This document shows positions 18,361-26,860 of a DNA stretch of 54,183 bases, piece after piece (position 1 is the first letter of the stretch; every line of letters begins with the position of its first letter). The notes below the pieces were generated by a model that did not search any database, was not told the origin of the DNA, and was given only the letters and a program-made list of their open reading frames with translations. Position numbers and translations under genes: made by a program. Origin of the DNA: Corynebacterium glucuronolyticum (GTDB taxonomy: Bacteria > Actinomycetota > Actinomycetes > Mycobacteriales > Mycobacteriaceae); NCBI GenBank assembly GCA_022772305.1, contig JALFAQ010000035.1, positions 1 to 54,183 of the forward strand, read 5' to 3'.

Positions 18361-20718
18361 GTGCCAAATACTTCAAAGAACGTCACACCTGCGGACGACA
18401 AGAACAAGAAGATCATTCGCTGGGCGGCCATCGCCACGATCATCCTCATTGCCCTGTTCAGCTTTTCCGTGCTGACAGACGACACCCGCGGCTTCGCCAA
18501 GGTCGACACCTCCGTCGCCATGGGCGAGCTTACCTCGGGCAACGTCTCCGAGGCGCGTATTGACGACCGCGAGCAGCAGCTGCGCCTCAAGCTCAAAAAC
18601 CCGATCAAGGTGAAAGAGCAAGAGGGCGTGGCGGAAATCATCGCCCAATACCCAGCTCGCGCGACCGGCCAGGTCTTCGACGCTGTCAGCAAGGCTGATG
18701 TCGAGTCGTACAACACGAAGGTGACCAAGGACAGCTTCTTCGGCTCCATGCTCATGATGATCCTGCCCATGCTCCTCATGTTCGGGCTGCTCATCTTCTT
18801 CTTCACCCGCATGCAGGGCGGCGGCGGAATGTTCGGCATCGGCGGCTCCCGCGCTAAGGAGCTCACCAAGGACATGCCGACGAACTCCTTTGCCGACGTC
18901 GCCGGCGCCGACGACGCGCTCGATGAGCTCCAGGAAATCAAGGACTTCCTGCAGGATCCGTCGATCTACGAAAAGCTCGGCGCGAAGATCCCGCGTGGTG
19001 TGCTGCTCTACGGTCCGCCCGGCACCGGCAAGACGCTCATGGCGCGCGCTGTCGCCGGCGAGGCCGGCGTGCCGTTCTACTCCATTTCCGGCTCCGATTT
19101 CGTGGAGATGTTCGTCGGCGTCGGCGCCTCCCGCGTCCGCGACCTGTTCAAGCAGGCTCGCGAAAACAGCCCGTGCATCATCTTCATCGACGAGATTGAC
19201 GCCGTCGGTCGCCAGCGTGGCTCCGGCATGGGCGGCGGCCACGATGAGCGTGAGCAGACCCTTAACCAGCTACTCGTGGAGATGGACGGCTTCGGCGACC
19301 GCGAGGGTGTCATCCTCATCGCCGCCACCAACCGCCCCGACATCCTCGACCCGGCGCTTCTGCGCCCCGGCCGCTTCGACCGCCAGATCCCCGTCGTCAA
19401 CCCCGACCTCAAGGGTCGCGAGAAGATCCTCGAAGTCCACGCCAAGGGCAAGCCGTTCGCTCCCGACGCCGACATCAAGTCGCTTGCCAAGCGCACCGCC
19501 GGCATGAGCGGCGCCGACCTCGCCAACGTTTTGAACGAGGCCGCGCTCCTCACCGCCCGCATCGGCGGCAACGTCATCACCGCCGACGCCCTCGAGGAGG
19601 CCACCGACCGCGTCGTCGGTGGCCCGCGCCGCAGCTCCCGCGTCATTTCCGAACACGAAAAGAAGATGACCGCCTACCATGAGGGCGGCCACACGCTCGC
19701 CGCGTGGGTCATGGAGGGCCTCGAGCCCGTGTACAAGGTGACGATCCTCGCCCGCGGCCGCACCGGAGGCCACGCCCGCCTCTCGCAGGAGGACGACAAG
19801 GGCATGAACACTCGCGCCGAGCTCTTCGCGCACCTCGTCTTCGCCATGGGCGGCCGCTCCGCCGAGGAGCTCGTCTTCGGCACGCCCACGACAGGCGCGT
19901 CCGCCGACATCGAGCAGGCCACGAAGATCGCCCGCGCGATGGTCACCGAATACGGCATGTCGCCCGACCTCGGCCCCGTCAAGTACGGCGAGGAGCAGGG
20001 CGATCCCTTCGTCGGCCGCGGCTCGGACAGCACCCTCGACTACTCGCCGAAGGTCGCAGCACTTATCGACGAGCAGGTGAAGTACCTCCTCGACAAGGCC
20101 CACGAAACCGCCTACTCTGTCCTCGAGCGCAACCGCGACTACCTCGACACCCTTGCCTCCAAACTCCTGGAGAAGGAGACGCTGCGCCGCCCCGACCTGG
20201 AAGCTATCTTCGACGGCATCGACACCGTTGCGCCGGGCGACGTGTTCCCAGGCGAGAGCTACCGCTTCGGCCGCCAGATCGGCCGCGACCCGGTGCAGAC
20301 CCCCGTCGAAATCGCCGAGGAGAGGGGAGAGGAGCCCCCGAAGCGCTTCTCCATCCTCGAGGCCTCCCGCGCCGCCCGCGCCCGCCGCGAAAAGGAGCGC
20401 GCCGAGAAGGACAACACCCAGGGCCCCATCACCCCGCGCGGCGAAAAGCCCGCCCCCGCCCCCGTCTACGGCGGTACCCCACCGCCGGAGGACTGGGTGG
20501 TGCCCGGCTACGAAGAACCGGAAAAGGATACCGAAAAGACACAATCCACGCGGTCGCTGTGGCCACGTCGCGGAAGCGCGTCGACAAGCCCGAGCCATGC
20601 GGAGGAAGACCGCACGGATCCGCACATGCACCCCGGCTGGCAGTCGTACGGCGCCGGCCCCGAGGGGGAGGAACAGATTGGGTTCCGCCTCCCCGAGAAG
20701 GAAGAAGATGATAAATAG
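18361..20718 (+). CDS. ftsH: ATP-dependent zinc metalloprotease FtsH
   Basis: A 785-residue membrane protease that extracts and degrades membrane and unstable cytosolic proteins. Layout: helix 1 near 18-38, periplasmic-side domain, helix 2 near 122-146, AAA+ domain with Walker A GPPGTGKT at 218-225, Walker [15 protein letters not shown] and the second region of homology, then the M41 peptidase. The zinc motif reads HEGGH (His440, Glu441, His444) where most FtsH have HEAGH; the metal ligands are kept. The last 140 residues are a proline- and charge-rich extension, typical of actinobacterial FtsH. The GTG start follows hpt by 4 bases, and the stop TAG overlaps the GTG of folE. Confidence 0.96.
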   Translation: MPNTSKNVTPADDKNKKIIRWAAIATIILIALFSFSVLTDDTRGFAKVDTSVAMGELTSGNVSEARIDDREQQLRLKLKNPIKVKEQEGVAEIIAQYPARATGQVFDAVSKADVESYNTKVTKDSFFGSMLMMILPMLLMFGLLIFFFTRMQGGGGMFGIGGSRAKELTKDMPTNSFADVAGADDALDELQEIKDFLQDPSIYEKLGAKIPRGVLLYGPPGTGKTLMARAVAGEAGVPFYSISGSDFVEMFVGVGASRVRDLFKQARENSPCIIFIDEIDAVGRQRGSGMGGGHDEREQTLNQLLVEMDGFGDREGVILIAATNRPDILDPALLRPGRFDRQIPVVNPDLKGREKILEVHAKGKPFAPDADIKSLAKRTAGMSGADLANVLNEAALLTARIGGNVITADALEEATDRVVGGPRRSSRVISEHEKKMTAYHEGGHTLAAWVMEGLEPVYKVTILARGRTGGHARLSQEDDKGMNTRAELFAHLVFAMGGRSAEELVFGTPTTGASADIEQATKIARAMVTEYGMSPDLGPVKYGEEQGDPFVGRGSDSTLDYSPKVAALIDEQVKYLLDKAHETAYSVLERNRDYLDTLASKLLEKETLRRPDLEAIFDGIDTVAPGDVFPGESYRFGRQIGRDPVQTPVEIAEERGEEPPKRFSILEASRAARARREKERAEKDNTQGPITPRGEKPAPAPVYGGTPPPEDWVVPGYEEPEKDTEKTQSTRSLWPRRGSASTSPSHAEEDRTDPHMHPGWQSYGAGPEGEEQIGFRLPEKEEDDK

Positions 20719-21287
20719 TGGCAGATTTTGATTTCGAACGTGCGCAGGCAGCCGTCCGCGAGCTCCTCTACGCTATCGGTGAGGACCCCGACCGCCCCGG
20801 TCTCAAAGACACCCCGCGTCGCGTGGCCAAAGCATTCGAGGAAAATACCGGCGGTCTGCACGTCGATCCCGCCGATCATCTGGGCAAGGTGTTCCCCGAG
20901 AACCACACCGAGCTCGTCATCGTGCGCGACATCCCCATCTACTCCATGTGCGAGCACCATCTCCTGCCGTTCTACGGCGTCGCCCACATCGGTTACATTC
21001 CTGGTGGTCACGGTTCTGTCACCGGTCTCTCCAAGCTCGCCAGGCTTGCCGACGGCTACGCCCGCCGCCCCCAGGTTCAGGAACGGTTGACCTCCCAAAT
21101 CGCCGACGCCCTCGTCGACCGCCTCGACACGCAGGCCGTCGCCGTCGTCCTCGAATGTGAGCACATGTGCATGACCATGCGCGGCATCCGCAAGCCCGGC
21201 TCCAAGACGACGACTTCCGCCATGCGCGGCCGCTTCAAGACGTCCGCCGCCTCCCGCGCCGAATTCCTCACACTGATTAGGGGCTAA
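20718..21287 (+). CDS. folE: GTP cyclohydrolase I
   Basis: A 189-residue enzyme that turns GTP into dihydroneopterin triphosphate, the first step of folate synthesis. Zinc ligands are visible at Cys78 and the following histidines in [13 protein letters not shown], and at Cys147 in LECEHMCM. Also canonical are [20 protein letters not shown] and the C-terminal RAEFLTLI. The GTG start shares its G with the ftsH TAG stop. It heads the folate block folE-folP-folB/folK; folP starts 3 bases after its stop. Confidence 0.97.
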   Translation: MADFDFERAQAAVRELLYAIGEDPDRPGLKDTPRRVAKAFEENTGGLHVDPADHLGKVFPENHTELVIVRDIPIYSMCEHHLLPFYGVAHIGYIPGGHGSVTGLSKLARLADGYARRPQVQERLTSQIADALVDRLDTQAVAVVLECEHMCMTMRGIRKPGSKTTTSAMRGRFKTSAASRAEFLTLIRG

Positions 21288-21290
21288 ACC

Positions 21291-22130
21291 ATGGATCTTT
21301 TCAACGCCGACCGCTGCCTCGTCATGGGCGTGTTGAACGTCACCGACGACTCGTTTTCCGACGGCGGCAAGTGGAACACCTTCGACCGCGCCATCGCCCA
21401 CGCCCACGACCTCTTCGAGCAGGGCGCCGACATCATCGACGTCGGCGGCGAATCTACCCGCCCCGGCGCCACCCGCGTCAGCGAGGAGCAGGAACTTGCC
21501 CGCGTCGTGCCCGTCATCGAGGCGTTGTCCAAGGAGGGCATCGCGACCTCGGTAGACACGATGCGTGCCGCCGTTGCCCGCGCGAGCGCTGAGGCTGGCG
21601 TAACGATCCTCAACGACGTCTCCGGTGGCGTGGCCGATCCCGACATGTTCTCGGCGATGGCGGATACGGGCATTCCCGTGATTTTGCAGCACTGGGACGT
21701 CACCAACTTCGGCGATGCCGCAGGCGATACGCTTGTCGGCAAGGACGTGGTTTCTGAGGTGCTGCGCCTCCTCGGTGAACTCGTCCAGCGCGCTCAGGAT
21801 GCGGGAGTGAAGAAGGACAACATCATCATCGACCCAGGCCTAGGCTTCGGTAAGTCCCGGCTCGCGGACTGGCAGCTCCTCAACGCGTTGCCGAAGCTCG
21901 TGGAAACCGGCTACCCGGTCCTCATCGGCCAGTCCCGCAAGCGCTTCCTCGGCGACATGCGCGCCGACTACGCCCGTGACGAGAACACCGCCGTCGACCG
22001 CGACGACGCTACCCACGCCGTCTCCGCGCTATCTGCCTACCACGGCGCCTGGGCCGTCCGCGTCCACAGCGTCCGCGGCTCCCGCGATGCCGTCGAGGTC
22101 GCAGCCCGCTGGAGGAACCCGCGTGGCTGA
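21291..22130 (+). CDS. folP: Dihydropteroate synthase
   Basis: A 279-residue TIM-barrel enzyme that condenses 6-hydroxymethyl-dihydropterin pyrophosphate with p-aminobenzoate, the target of sulfonamides. The two family signatures are clear: MGVLNVTDDSFSDGGK near the N terminus and DIIDVGGESTRPGA, followed by ILNDVSGG, IIIDPGLGFGKS and IGQSRKRFLG. Length is normal. The end overlaps the folB-folK gene by 8 bases. Confidence 0.97.
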   Translation: MDLFNADRCLVMGVLNVTDDSFSDGGKWNTFDRAIAHAHDLFEQGADIIDVGGESTRPGATRVSEEQELARVVPVIEALSKEGIATSVDTMRAAVARASAEAGVTILNDVSGGVADPDMFSAMADTGIPVILQHWDVTNFGDAAGDTLVGKDVVSEVLRLLGELVQRAQDAGVKKDNIIIDPGLGFGKSRLADWQLLNALPKLVETGYPVLIGQSRKRFLGDMRADYARDENTAVDRDDATHAVSALSAYHGAWAVRVHSVRGSRDAVEVAARWRNPRG

Positions 22131-22902
22131 TCGGATTGAGCTCACCGGGCTGACGGCAACCGGCTACCACGGGGTATTCGACCACGAAAAGCACGATGGC
22201 CAGGAATTCTCCGTGGACATCACGTGCTGGCTGCCGTTTCCCGACACCGACCACGTGGAGGACACCGTCCACTACGGTGAGCTCGCCGAGATCGCCTACC
22301 GCACCCTCACCGGCCCCGCCTACGACCTCATCGAAACCGTCGCAGGCCTGATTGCCGACGAGGCGATGCTCGCCTTCCCACTCCTCCACGCCATCGAGGT
22401 CACCGTCCACAAGCCGCACGCCCCGATCCAGCACGACTTTGGCGACGTCGCCGTTGTCCGTCGCCGCAACCGCAAGGGCGCCTTCCGCGCCATCTTGTCC
22501 CTCGGCTCCAACATCGGCGACTCGGAAGAAATCCTTCGCCACGCAGTATCCCGCCTCCACCCGACGAAGGTATCCTCCGTCCACACCACCGCCCCCTGGG
22601 GAGGCGTGGAGCAGCCCGACTTTCTCAACCTCGCCCTGGAAATCACCTGGTGCGGCACGCCGCTCAGCCTCTTGCGCTACTGCCAGCACCTGGAAAAGTG
22701 CGCGCACCGCACCCGCAAGATCCACTGGGGCCCGCGCACCCTCGACGTCGACGTGGTACAGATGTACGGTGCCGAGTCCGACTCCCCGGAACTCATCGTC
22801 CCGCACCCGCATGCCCACGAGCGCGACTTCGTGCTGCGCCCCTGGGAGGAAATCGAACCCGACGCCGAGCTGAACGGAACCCCCATCACGGAGCTGCCAT
22901 GA
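22123..22902 (+). CDS. folB-folK: Fused dihydroneopterin aldolase / HPPK (FolB-FolK)
   Basis: One uninterrupted 259-residue frame contains two folate enzymes. Residues 1-122 are FolB (DRIELTGLTATGYHGVFDHE; FSVDI; VHYGELAEIAY; IEVTVHKPHAPI), which cleaves dihydroneopterin. Residues from about 124 are FolK (AILSLGSNIGDSEE; TAPWGGVEQPDFLNLALE; HWGPRTLDVDVV; HPHAHERDFVLRPW), which pyrophosphorylates the product. No stop or start codon separates the halves; the junction reads RRRNRKGAFRAILSL. In many corynebacteria the two are separate overlapping genes. The start is GTG 22123, behind a GGAGGA site. The product would hand its pterin straight to folP. Confidence 0.93.
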   Translation: MADRIELTGLTATGYHGVFDHEKHDGQEFSVDITCWLPFPDTDHVEDTVHYGELAEIAYRTLTGPAYDLIETVAGLIADEAMLAFPLLHAIEVTVHKPHAPIQHDFGDVAVVRRRNRKGAFRAILSLGSNIGDSEEILRHAVSRLHPTKVSSVHTTAPWGGVEQPDFLNLALEITWCGTPLSLLRYCQHLEKCAHRTRKIHWGPRTLDVDVVQMYGAESDSPELIVPHPHAHERDFVLRPWEEIEPDAELNGTPITELP

Positions 22903-23366
22903 ACCTCACCGACATCCGCGCCCTCATCGCTGCCGGAGGATTCTTCGCCGCCGCTGCGGCCATCCTCACGTGGCGGTTCTACGGCGCGATCGGTGGGTTT
23001 TCCGCTGCAGCAAGCGTGACACTGTGGGCGATCGCCGGCCTGTGTGCCTACCTCGGCTGGCGGGTACGTCGTGCGATGAAAGACGACAATATCGGCCAGG
23101 ACCGCTCGCAGCTCAACCCGGTGACGGCGGCGCAGTGGCTAGTCATCGGCAAGACATCCGCCTGGACGGGCGGCATCGTCGGTGGCGCCTACGTCGGTGT
23201 CCTCATCGTCCTCCTCTTCAACCTGCACCTCGCCTCCGTCGTGGAGGATCTGCCCAGCGTCATTGCCTCCGCCCTCGGCGGCGTGTGCGCGTGCGTTGCC
23301 GGTCTTTACCTCGAGCGCGGGTGCCACATTCCACCGTCGTCCGCAGGCGGTGAAATCGGTTTATAA
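22899..23366 (+). CDS. DUF3180 membrane protein
   Basis: A 155-residue integral membrane protein with four predicted helices in two hairpins: 7-28 and 33-52, a charged loop (RRAMKDDNIGQDRSQLNPV) and two more helices from about 85 to 145. It fits the DUF3180 family, which follows folK throughout the actinobacteria; its function is unknown. ATG 22899 overlaps the folB-folK stop (ATGA). It is the last gene of the long housekeeping operon; no obvious terminator follows before the AT-rich insertion. Confidence 0.88.
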   Translation: MNLTDIRALIAAGGFFAAAAAILTWRFYGAIGGFSAAASVTLWAIAGLCAYLGWRVRRAMKDDNIGQDRSQLNPVTAAQWLVIGKTSAWTGGIVGGAYVGVLIVLLFNLHLASVVEDLPSVIASALGGVCACVAGLYLERGCHIPPSSAGGEIGL

Positions 23367-24081
23367 AACGCACGGAAGTGTACGTCCTTTTCTATATTCT
23401 TGACTACAGTCGAATGAAGCTTTGAAATCTCCTCTGAGGATGATAGATTGTCCGGATCAAGAATGAGTTGCTTCCCAATGCAGTTTCCGGACCGGTGAAA
23501 TATAGCGCGCGTTCGAGTCTGCTGTGAATGCTTTTGTGGGTTTGTGGATGCTCCTAAACTGAAGTAGGAGAGTGGATGTCGTGGGATTCGATTATATCCG
23601 AGGTTTTGGGTTGGCAGCTGGAGTTGGTTTATCTCCCACACTATTGGAAGATTTCGTGTAACCATACCAATAGCTAGGAGCTGCTTTTCGAGATTACGAA
23701 ACCTCTTTTTCAACGTGGTTGCAGACGAATCTTCCAGGATGTTGTGCGCTCATGGAGTGTGTCACACCGTGGTGTACATACTCCCATGACCGGAGTGGGA
23801 GGTAGCTCCTCTCAGGCTGTTATGGGTTACCTCGCATTTTCCAAGGTGTCGAGAACAGGCGACGTGCGCATCTGTTCGTTGATGGTGAACCTCAGGTGGT
23901 CATTTTCCTGTGGTAGGACCTGGTACCAGCTAACTCGAAGTGAAACCTAAAAAGGCACTCGATACTTCACAGCAATTTGTGCAACACCGGCCAACGGTAT
24001 TTCAAGGTCGGATGAACCCAGATACCAGTAATACCTGGACAATCAGAGAAAACGGATGCTTTATCTGCTAAAATTTGAGTT
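23367..24081. other. AT-richer spacer at the left edge of the accessory insertion
   Basis: About 715 bases without a gene I can support. Base composition shifts sharply from the GC-rich operon before it. Several frames are open for 60-135 codons but lack coding character; a tiny frame behind AGGAG at 23567 (GTG 23582, hydrophobic, about 26 residues) is possible but unproven. Near the right end TGCTAAAAT (24066-24074) is an extended -10 box for the next gene. Confidence 0.5.
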
Positions 24082-24717
24082 ATGTCAAATGCTATCAGAA
24101 AGATTTGTAATACGGTTCTAAGTGTCGTGCTAATTTGTAGTGGGGTGGCCGGTACAGCTCTGGGGGCTGAGGAGTTTCCTTCGAGTGAAGGGCTATTTGT
24201 GTCCACACTAAAGCTCAATTTGACGCAGGCAGATCGAAATGGTGATTCTCGGGCGAAGGAGAATTTACGAGTCCTGCAATCATTAGATGCTAGAGATCTG
24301 CAAAAACTTGAGAGTATACTGGAATGGGGGCCAGAGTTTTCCCAGCTTCCGTCGGATTCGGAAGTCGCTCCTAAACTCTTAGACGACGGGATCGTTAACC
24401 ATGAGGTAACCACTTACGCTTTTCAAGGTGTCGACACTAAAATGGGGTGCCTTGCTTGGGAACCTCTTGGAATTAGTGTTACCGAAGTGTGTACCGGGGG
24501 GACGTACCGGTCCAGCAACGGTCTTGCGATTAGTATTGATGACGCTCGAGCCTATGTTGCGCACAATTATCAGCCTTTTTCTGATATTCGCATGGAGGAT
24601 GCCAACGGTTGGGTATCAGGCGGTGCTGCTTGGTTTAAGAGCACGGTTACAGTTGTGCGCGGTCCGATTCCAAGACTGGGGGGAATCTTTCAACGCATTC
24701 GGGTATTCATACTGTAA
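24082..24717 (+). CDS. Secreted protein of unknown family, frame probably broken at a G6 run
   Basis: Starts MSNAIRKICNTVLSVVLICS, a Sec signal peptide cleaved near ALGAEE. The mature part is about 185 residues with two cysteines near GCLAWEPLGISVTEVCTGG. As read, the frame ends at 24717 with an atypical tail. A shift of -1 at the G6 run 24678-24683 instead continues as NLSTHSGIHTVMVVPTGNFV to TAG 24768-24770 (about 229 residues). That ending is real coding sequence, because a second copy at 26562-26672 has the same ending (SGIHTVMIVPTGNFVGYNT). So one G is missing, or the ribosome slips on GGGGGGA. The extended -10 ends 7 bases before ATG, suggesting a leaderless mRNA. A tiny membrane peptide gene follows. 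No family recognised. Confidence 0.65.
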   Translation: MSNAIRKICNTVLSVVLICSGVAGTALGAEEFPSSEGLFVSTLKLNLTQADRNGDSRAKENLRVLQSLDARDLQKLESILEWGPEFSQLPSDSEVAPKLLDDGIVNHEVTTYAFQGVDTKMGCLAWEPLGISVTEVCTGGTYRSSNGLAISIDDARAYVAHNYQPFSDIRMEDANGWVSGGAAWFKSTVTVVRGPIPRLGGIFQRIRVFIL

Positions 24718-24779
24718 TGGTAGTGCCAACTGGGAACTTTGTTGGGTATAACACTATTGCGGATAGATAGCATATCGTG

Positions 24780-24896
24780 ATGACAGAAACGACAACATTT
24801 TTTGCTCCTAACGCTGTTGAGATACTTATCGGTTTTTCGTTCATAGCCATCGTGCTCGTGCTGCTGTGGCTGTTCAAGAAATGGTGGAAGCACTAA
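24780..24896 (+). CDS. Tiny one-helix membrane peptide (copy 1)
   Basis: A 38-residue peptide: short polar N terminus (MTETTTFFAPNAVE), one strong helix (ILIGFSFIAIVLVLLWL) and a basic aromatic end, FKKWWKH. It starts 9 bases after the restored stop of the secreted-protein gene, which suggests coupled translation. A paralogue with the same FKKWWK ending lies at 26687-26800 after the second copy of the secreted gene. That conservation in length, helix and tail argues that it is a real gene. The pairing with a secreted product makes an immunity or export-helper role possible, but this is a guess. Confidence 0.6.
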   Translation: MTETTTFFAPNAVEILIGFSFIAIVLVLLWLFKKWWKH

Positions 24897-24925
24897 GTTG
24901 CGATACACTACTGCAACGTCGTAGG

Positions 24926-25407
24926 CTATCCCTCGCTTACGCGAATGTCGATGGAATCGGTGAGCTCGTGTGCTCCTACCGTTGCCTTGGCAAAGAGCCG
25001 ACCGGAAAGAATCTCCAGGCGGGTGAGCGTGATGTCTGGTGCGACGTCGAACACGGCGCGGGCGGCCGCGATAACCGCGTCGTTGCCTTTCGCCACTTCG
25101 TGGGCACCGGTGGTCAGCGCCGCCGAGATTGCCAACGCGGCCTGGCGTTCCTGCGGAGTCAGCTCGGCGTTGACTCGGGCGAGGGAAAGACCGTGGGATT
25201 CCCTAAGCGTAGGCAGCGTGTGGACGGTGACCTCCAAGGCCAGCTCGGTGATGGCGTGCTGGAGGCGAAGGACTTCGTCGAAGTGGAGTTCGCTGACTAT
25301 GATGTCTGTGCAGTGGGTGAGCCCCACGAGCCGTAACGTGCGGGTGAGGGGCGGGGGTGGAGTCGACGAAGGCTACATCAGCGGGGTCAGTAATCGTTTG
25401 TTTCCAC
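24926..25407 (-). pseudogene. PanC-like gene, decayed duplicate
   Basis: The 134 C-terminal codons (from GLTHCTDIIVSELHFDEVLR on) are about 80% identical by eye to the intact PanC-like gene at 26861-27541. Upstream the copy is wrecked: GTG 25407 is followed by an extra 4 bases that shift the frame, some 75 codons are lost between TITDPA and DVAFVDSTP, and a second shift falls between VDSTPAP and LTRTLRLVGL. The same gene order (secreted gene, tiny peptide, this gene in opposite orientation) recurs at the intact copy, so this is one arm of a segmental duplication. Confidence 0.78.
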
Positions 25408-25549
25408 GGGGATGCAAGGGTAGGCCGCAGGGTGTGGGACAAAGAGGCTGAAAATGGAGGAGGTCGGTCTGGATCCGTAAATCCCGTAGTTGGCGAGCAG
25501 GAAGAGACCCTGGCAAAAGGATTGACTTCTAGCCAGGGCAACTCGTAGT

Positions 25550-25636
25550 TTACTGATTCTTCTTGCTTTTACGAAGAAATAACAGTGAGACGGTTACTGA
25601 GTAAATTGCTAGGAAAATAGTTAGAACAGTGTGCAT
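25550..25636 (-). CDS. Tiny one-helix membrane peptide after the bacteriocin-like gene
   Basis: A 28-residue peptide, MHTVLTIFLAIYSVTVSL followed by LFLRKSKKNQ: one hydrophobic helix and a basic tail. Its ATG lies 9 bases after the stop of the cysteine-rich secreted gene and has a perfect AGGAGG ribosome site overlapping that stop, so the two are surely translated from one mRNA. Size, topology and position mirror the FKKWWK peptides in the neighbouring modules, though sequence similarity is not visible. A dedicated immunity peptide is one plausible role. Confidence 0.6.
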   Translation of the reverse strand: MHTVLTIFLAIYSVTVSLLFLRKSKKNQ

Positions 25637-25645
25637 GGTTTCCTC

Positions 25646-26266
25646 CTATCCGCAGATTTTCTTTGTTGCAGCAGTACATCCTAAACTGGCGATAAGTGCG
25701 CAGACTGCAGCGCACCCCAGTCCACCTGGTCCAGAGACAAGACCTAAAGCTATGCATGCGCCGTAGCATGTTACTCCTCCGCCAGTTCCGCAAAGGGCAC
25801 CAACAGCCCATTCGCAGGTGCTACGTGTGGAGGTAGCGCCAATAGTTGGGCTGTTTGGATCAGTTGTTACGTCGCCGTTTTCCGAAACCGTACCAACCCA
25901 GAAAAGATCTCCGTCGGCATATAAGGGAGCTTGGGAGATCCCCGTATCCACATTAGGGGCAGAAACTTCGTACCGCTGAACGGTTTTGACACCAGATGTG
26001 ATATCAACAGCGACGCGGTAGAACTGAGTGCCACCGTTGTATGGGTGCTGGTCAGGAGCTACGGTGACCCAAGCCAAAGATTCACTAACAGGGTCTACAG
26101 TGGCTTTCTCCCATTTCAGTTCGTCATTATCAAGATAGCTTCGAGCGATCGATAAAGATTTGGCCTCGACACTGTCAACTGCTTCCGCTTGAGGCATCAA
26201 GCCGACCAGCACTGCAAAAGCTAGGAAGAGTGAGAAAAGCGATCTCTCTGCAGTTTTGGTTTGCAT
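25646..26266 (-). CDS. Secreted precursor with C-terminal eight-cysteine, halocin C8-like domain
   Basis: A 206-residue preprotein. Residues 1-29 are a Sec signal peptide (LFLAFAVLVGLMPQAEA). Residues 30-148 form a soluble domain without cysteines. Residues 149-206 are small, glycine-rich and hydrophobic with Cys at 151, 159, 167, 171, 185, 189, 197 and 205, spacing x7-x7-x3-x13-x3-x7-x7, a mirror-symmetric pattern. Known halocin C8 precursors have the same plan: signal, N-terminal immunity-like part, then a compact cysteine-rich C-terminal bacteriocin. ATG 26266 has a GGAG site; a tiny membrane peptide gene follows at once. An inverted repeat (ACCCCCC/GGGGGGT, 26376-26395) lies upstream. Bacteriocin activity is inferred from architecture only. 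Confidence 0.72.
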   Translation of the reverse strand: MQTKTAERSLFSLFLAFAVLVGLMPQAEAVDSVEAKSLSIARSYLDNDELKWEKATVDPVSESLAWVTVAPDQHPYNGGTQFYRVAVDITSGVKTVQRYEVSAPNVDTGISQAPLYADGDLFWVGTVSENGDVTTDPNSPTIGATSTRSTCEWAVGALCGTGGGVTCYGACIALGLVSGPGGLGCAAVCALIASLGCTAATKKICG

Positions 26267-26561
26267 GGTTGCTCCATGGTTGTAAGTGGTGGGTTTTACC
26301 TCTGGAAGCCGATCCGGGAGGTGTTCGCAAGTCTAGAGTTGAAAAAGAGTGCGTAAAGGAATAAAAACGAGAAATACCCCCCAAACAGGGGGGGTAAAAG
26401 GAAAAATAATACGGTGCAATTGTTTTTTAACTGGTGTTTTAGCTTGATCGGGGGTGGAGTTCTCTACTGTGGGTTTCAAGAATATGCCAATGAAGCAGGA
26501 ACTCAGGATATTTTCCTGGTGTAGATTTCTAAAGCGGTGCGAGACTCCTACGAGGCCTTGT

Positions 26562-26672
26562 GGACCGATTCCTAACCTGGAAGCGAACTGGTCCAGTCGT
26601 TCAGGAATTCACACAGTTATGATTGTGCCAACAGGAAATTTTGTCGGTTATAACACTATTAGTGATCGGTAA
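26562..26672 (+). pseudogene. C-terminal fragment of the secreted-protein paralogue (copy 2)
   Basis: Thirty-six codons (GPIPNLEANWSSRSGIHTVM through GYNTISDR) match the frame-restored end of the gene at 24082. Nothing upstream resembles the rest of that protein, including its signal peptide, so this copy is only a 3' stub. A possible small hydrophobic frame (GTG 26414 to TAG 26524) precedes it, at low confidence. The stub keeps its downstream partner, the tiny peptide gene at 26687. Confidence 0.7.
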
Positions 26673-26686
26673 GTTGGAGACGTTTG

Positions 26687-26800
26687 GTGACGGGTGAAGA
26701 TTTTTTGCTGCCGAATTTGATGGATGTAGTCATTGCGGTTGTAGGGATCATCGCGCTACTTCTATTGCTTTGGGTCTTCAAGAAGTGGTGGAAAAGATAG
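26687..26800 (+). CDS. Tiny one-helix membrane peptide (copy 2)
   Basis: A 37-residue peptide starting GTG (MTGEDFLLPNLMD), with a helix of mostly I, L and V and the end VFKKWWKR. It parallels copy 1 (38 residues, FKKWWKH) at the same position after the secreted-gene ending. The amino acid pattern is kept while the DNA has diverged, which points to selection on the peptide even though its secreted partner is truncated here. Confidence 0.58.
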   Translation: MTGEDFLLPNLMDVVIAVVGIIALLLLLWVFKKWWKR

Positions 26801-26860
26801 GCCTGTAGGAGGGGGCTCTACTATTCCAACGGCCGTGCGCGCAGAAGATTGAGTTGGTGC

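Noticed and set aside
23306..23713. 135-codon open frame on the minus strand overlapping the end of the DUF3180 gene
   Set aside because: It has no ribosome site, no recognisable domain and an unlikely composition, and it runs antisense through a conserved gene end.
23744..23950. 68-codon open frame on the plus strand in the AT-rich spacer
   Set aside because: No ribosome site, no hydrophobic or domain pattern; it looks like chance openness.
24082..24770. Assignment of the secreted protein to the lactococcin 972 bacteriocin family
   Set aside because: The small-bacteriocin length and Trp/Gly/Tyr pattern of that family are missing; only the idea of a secreted product with a membrane partner is shared.
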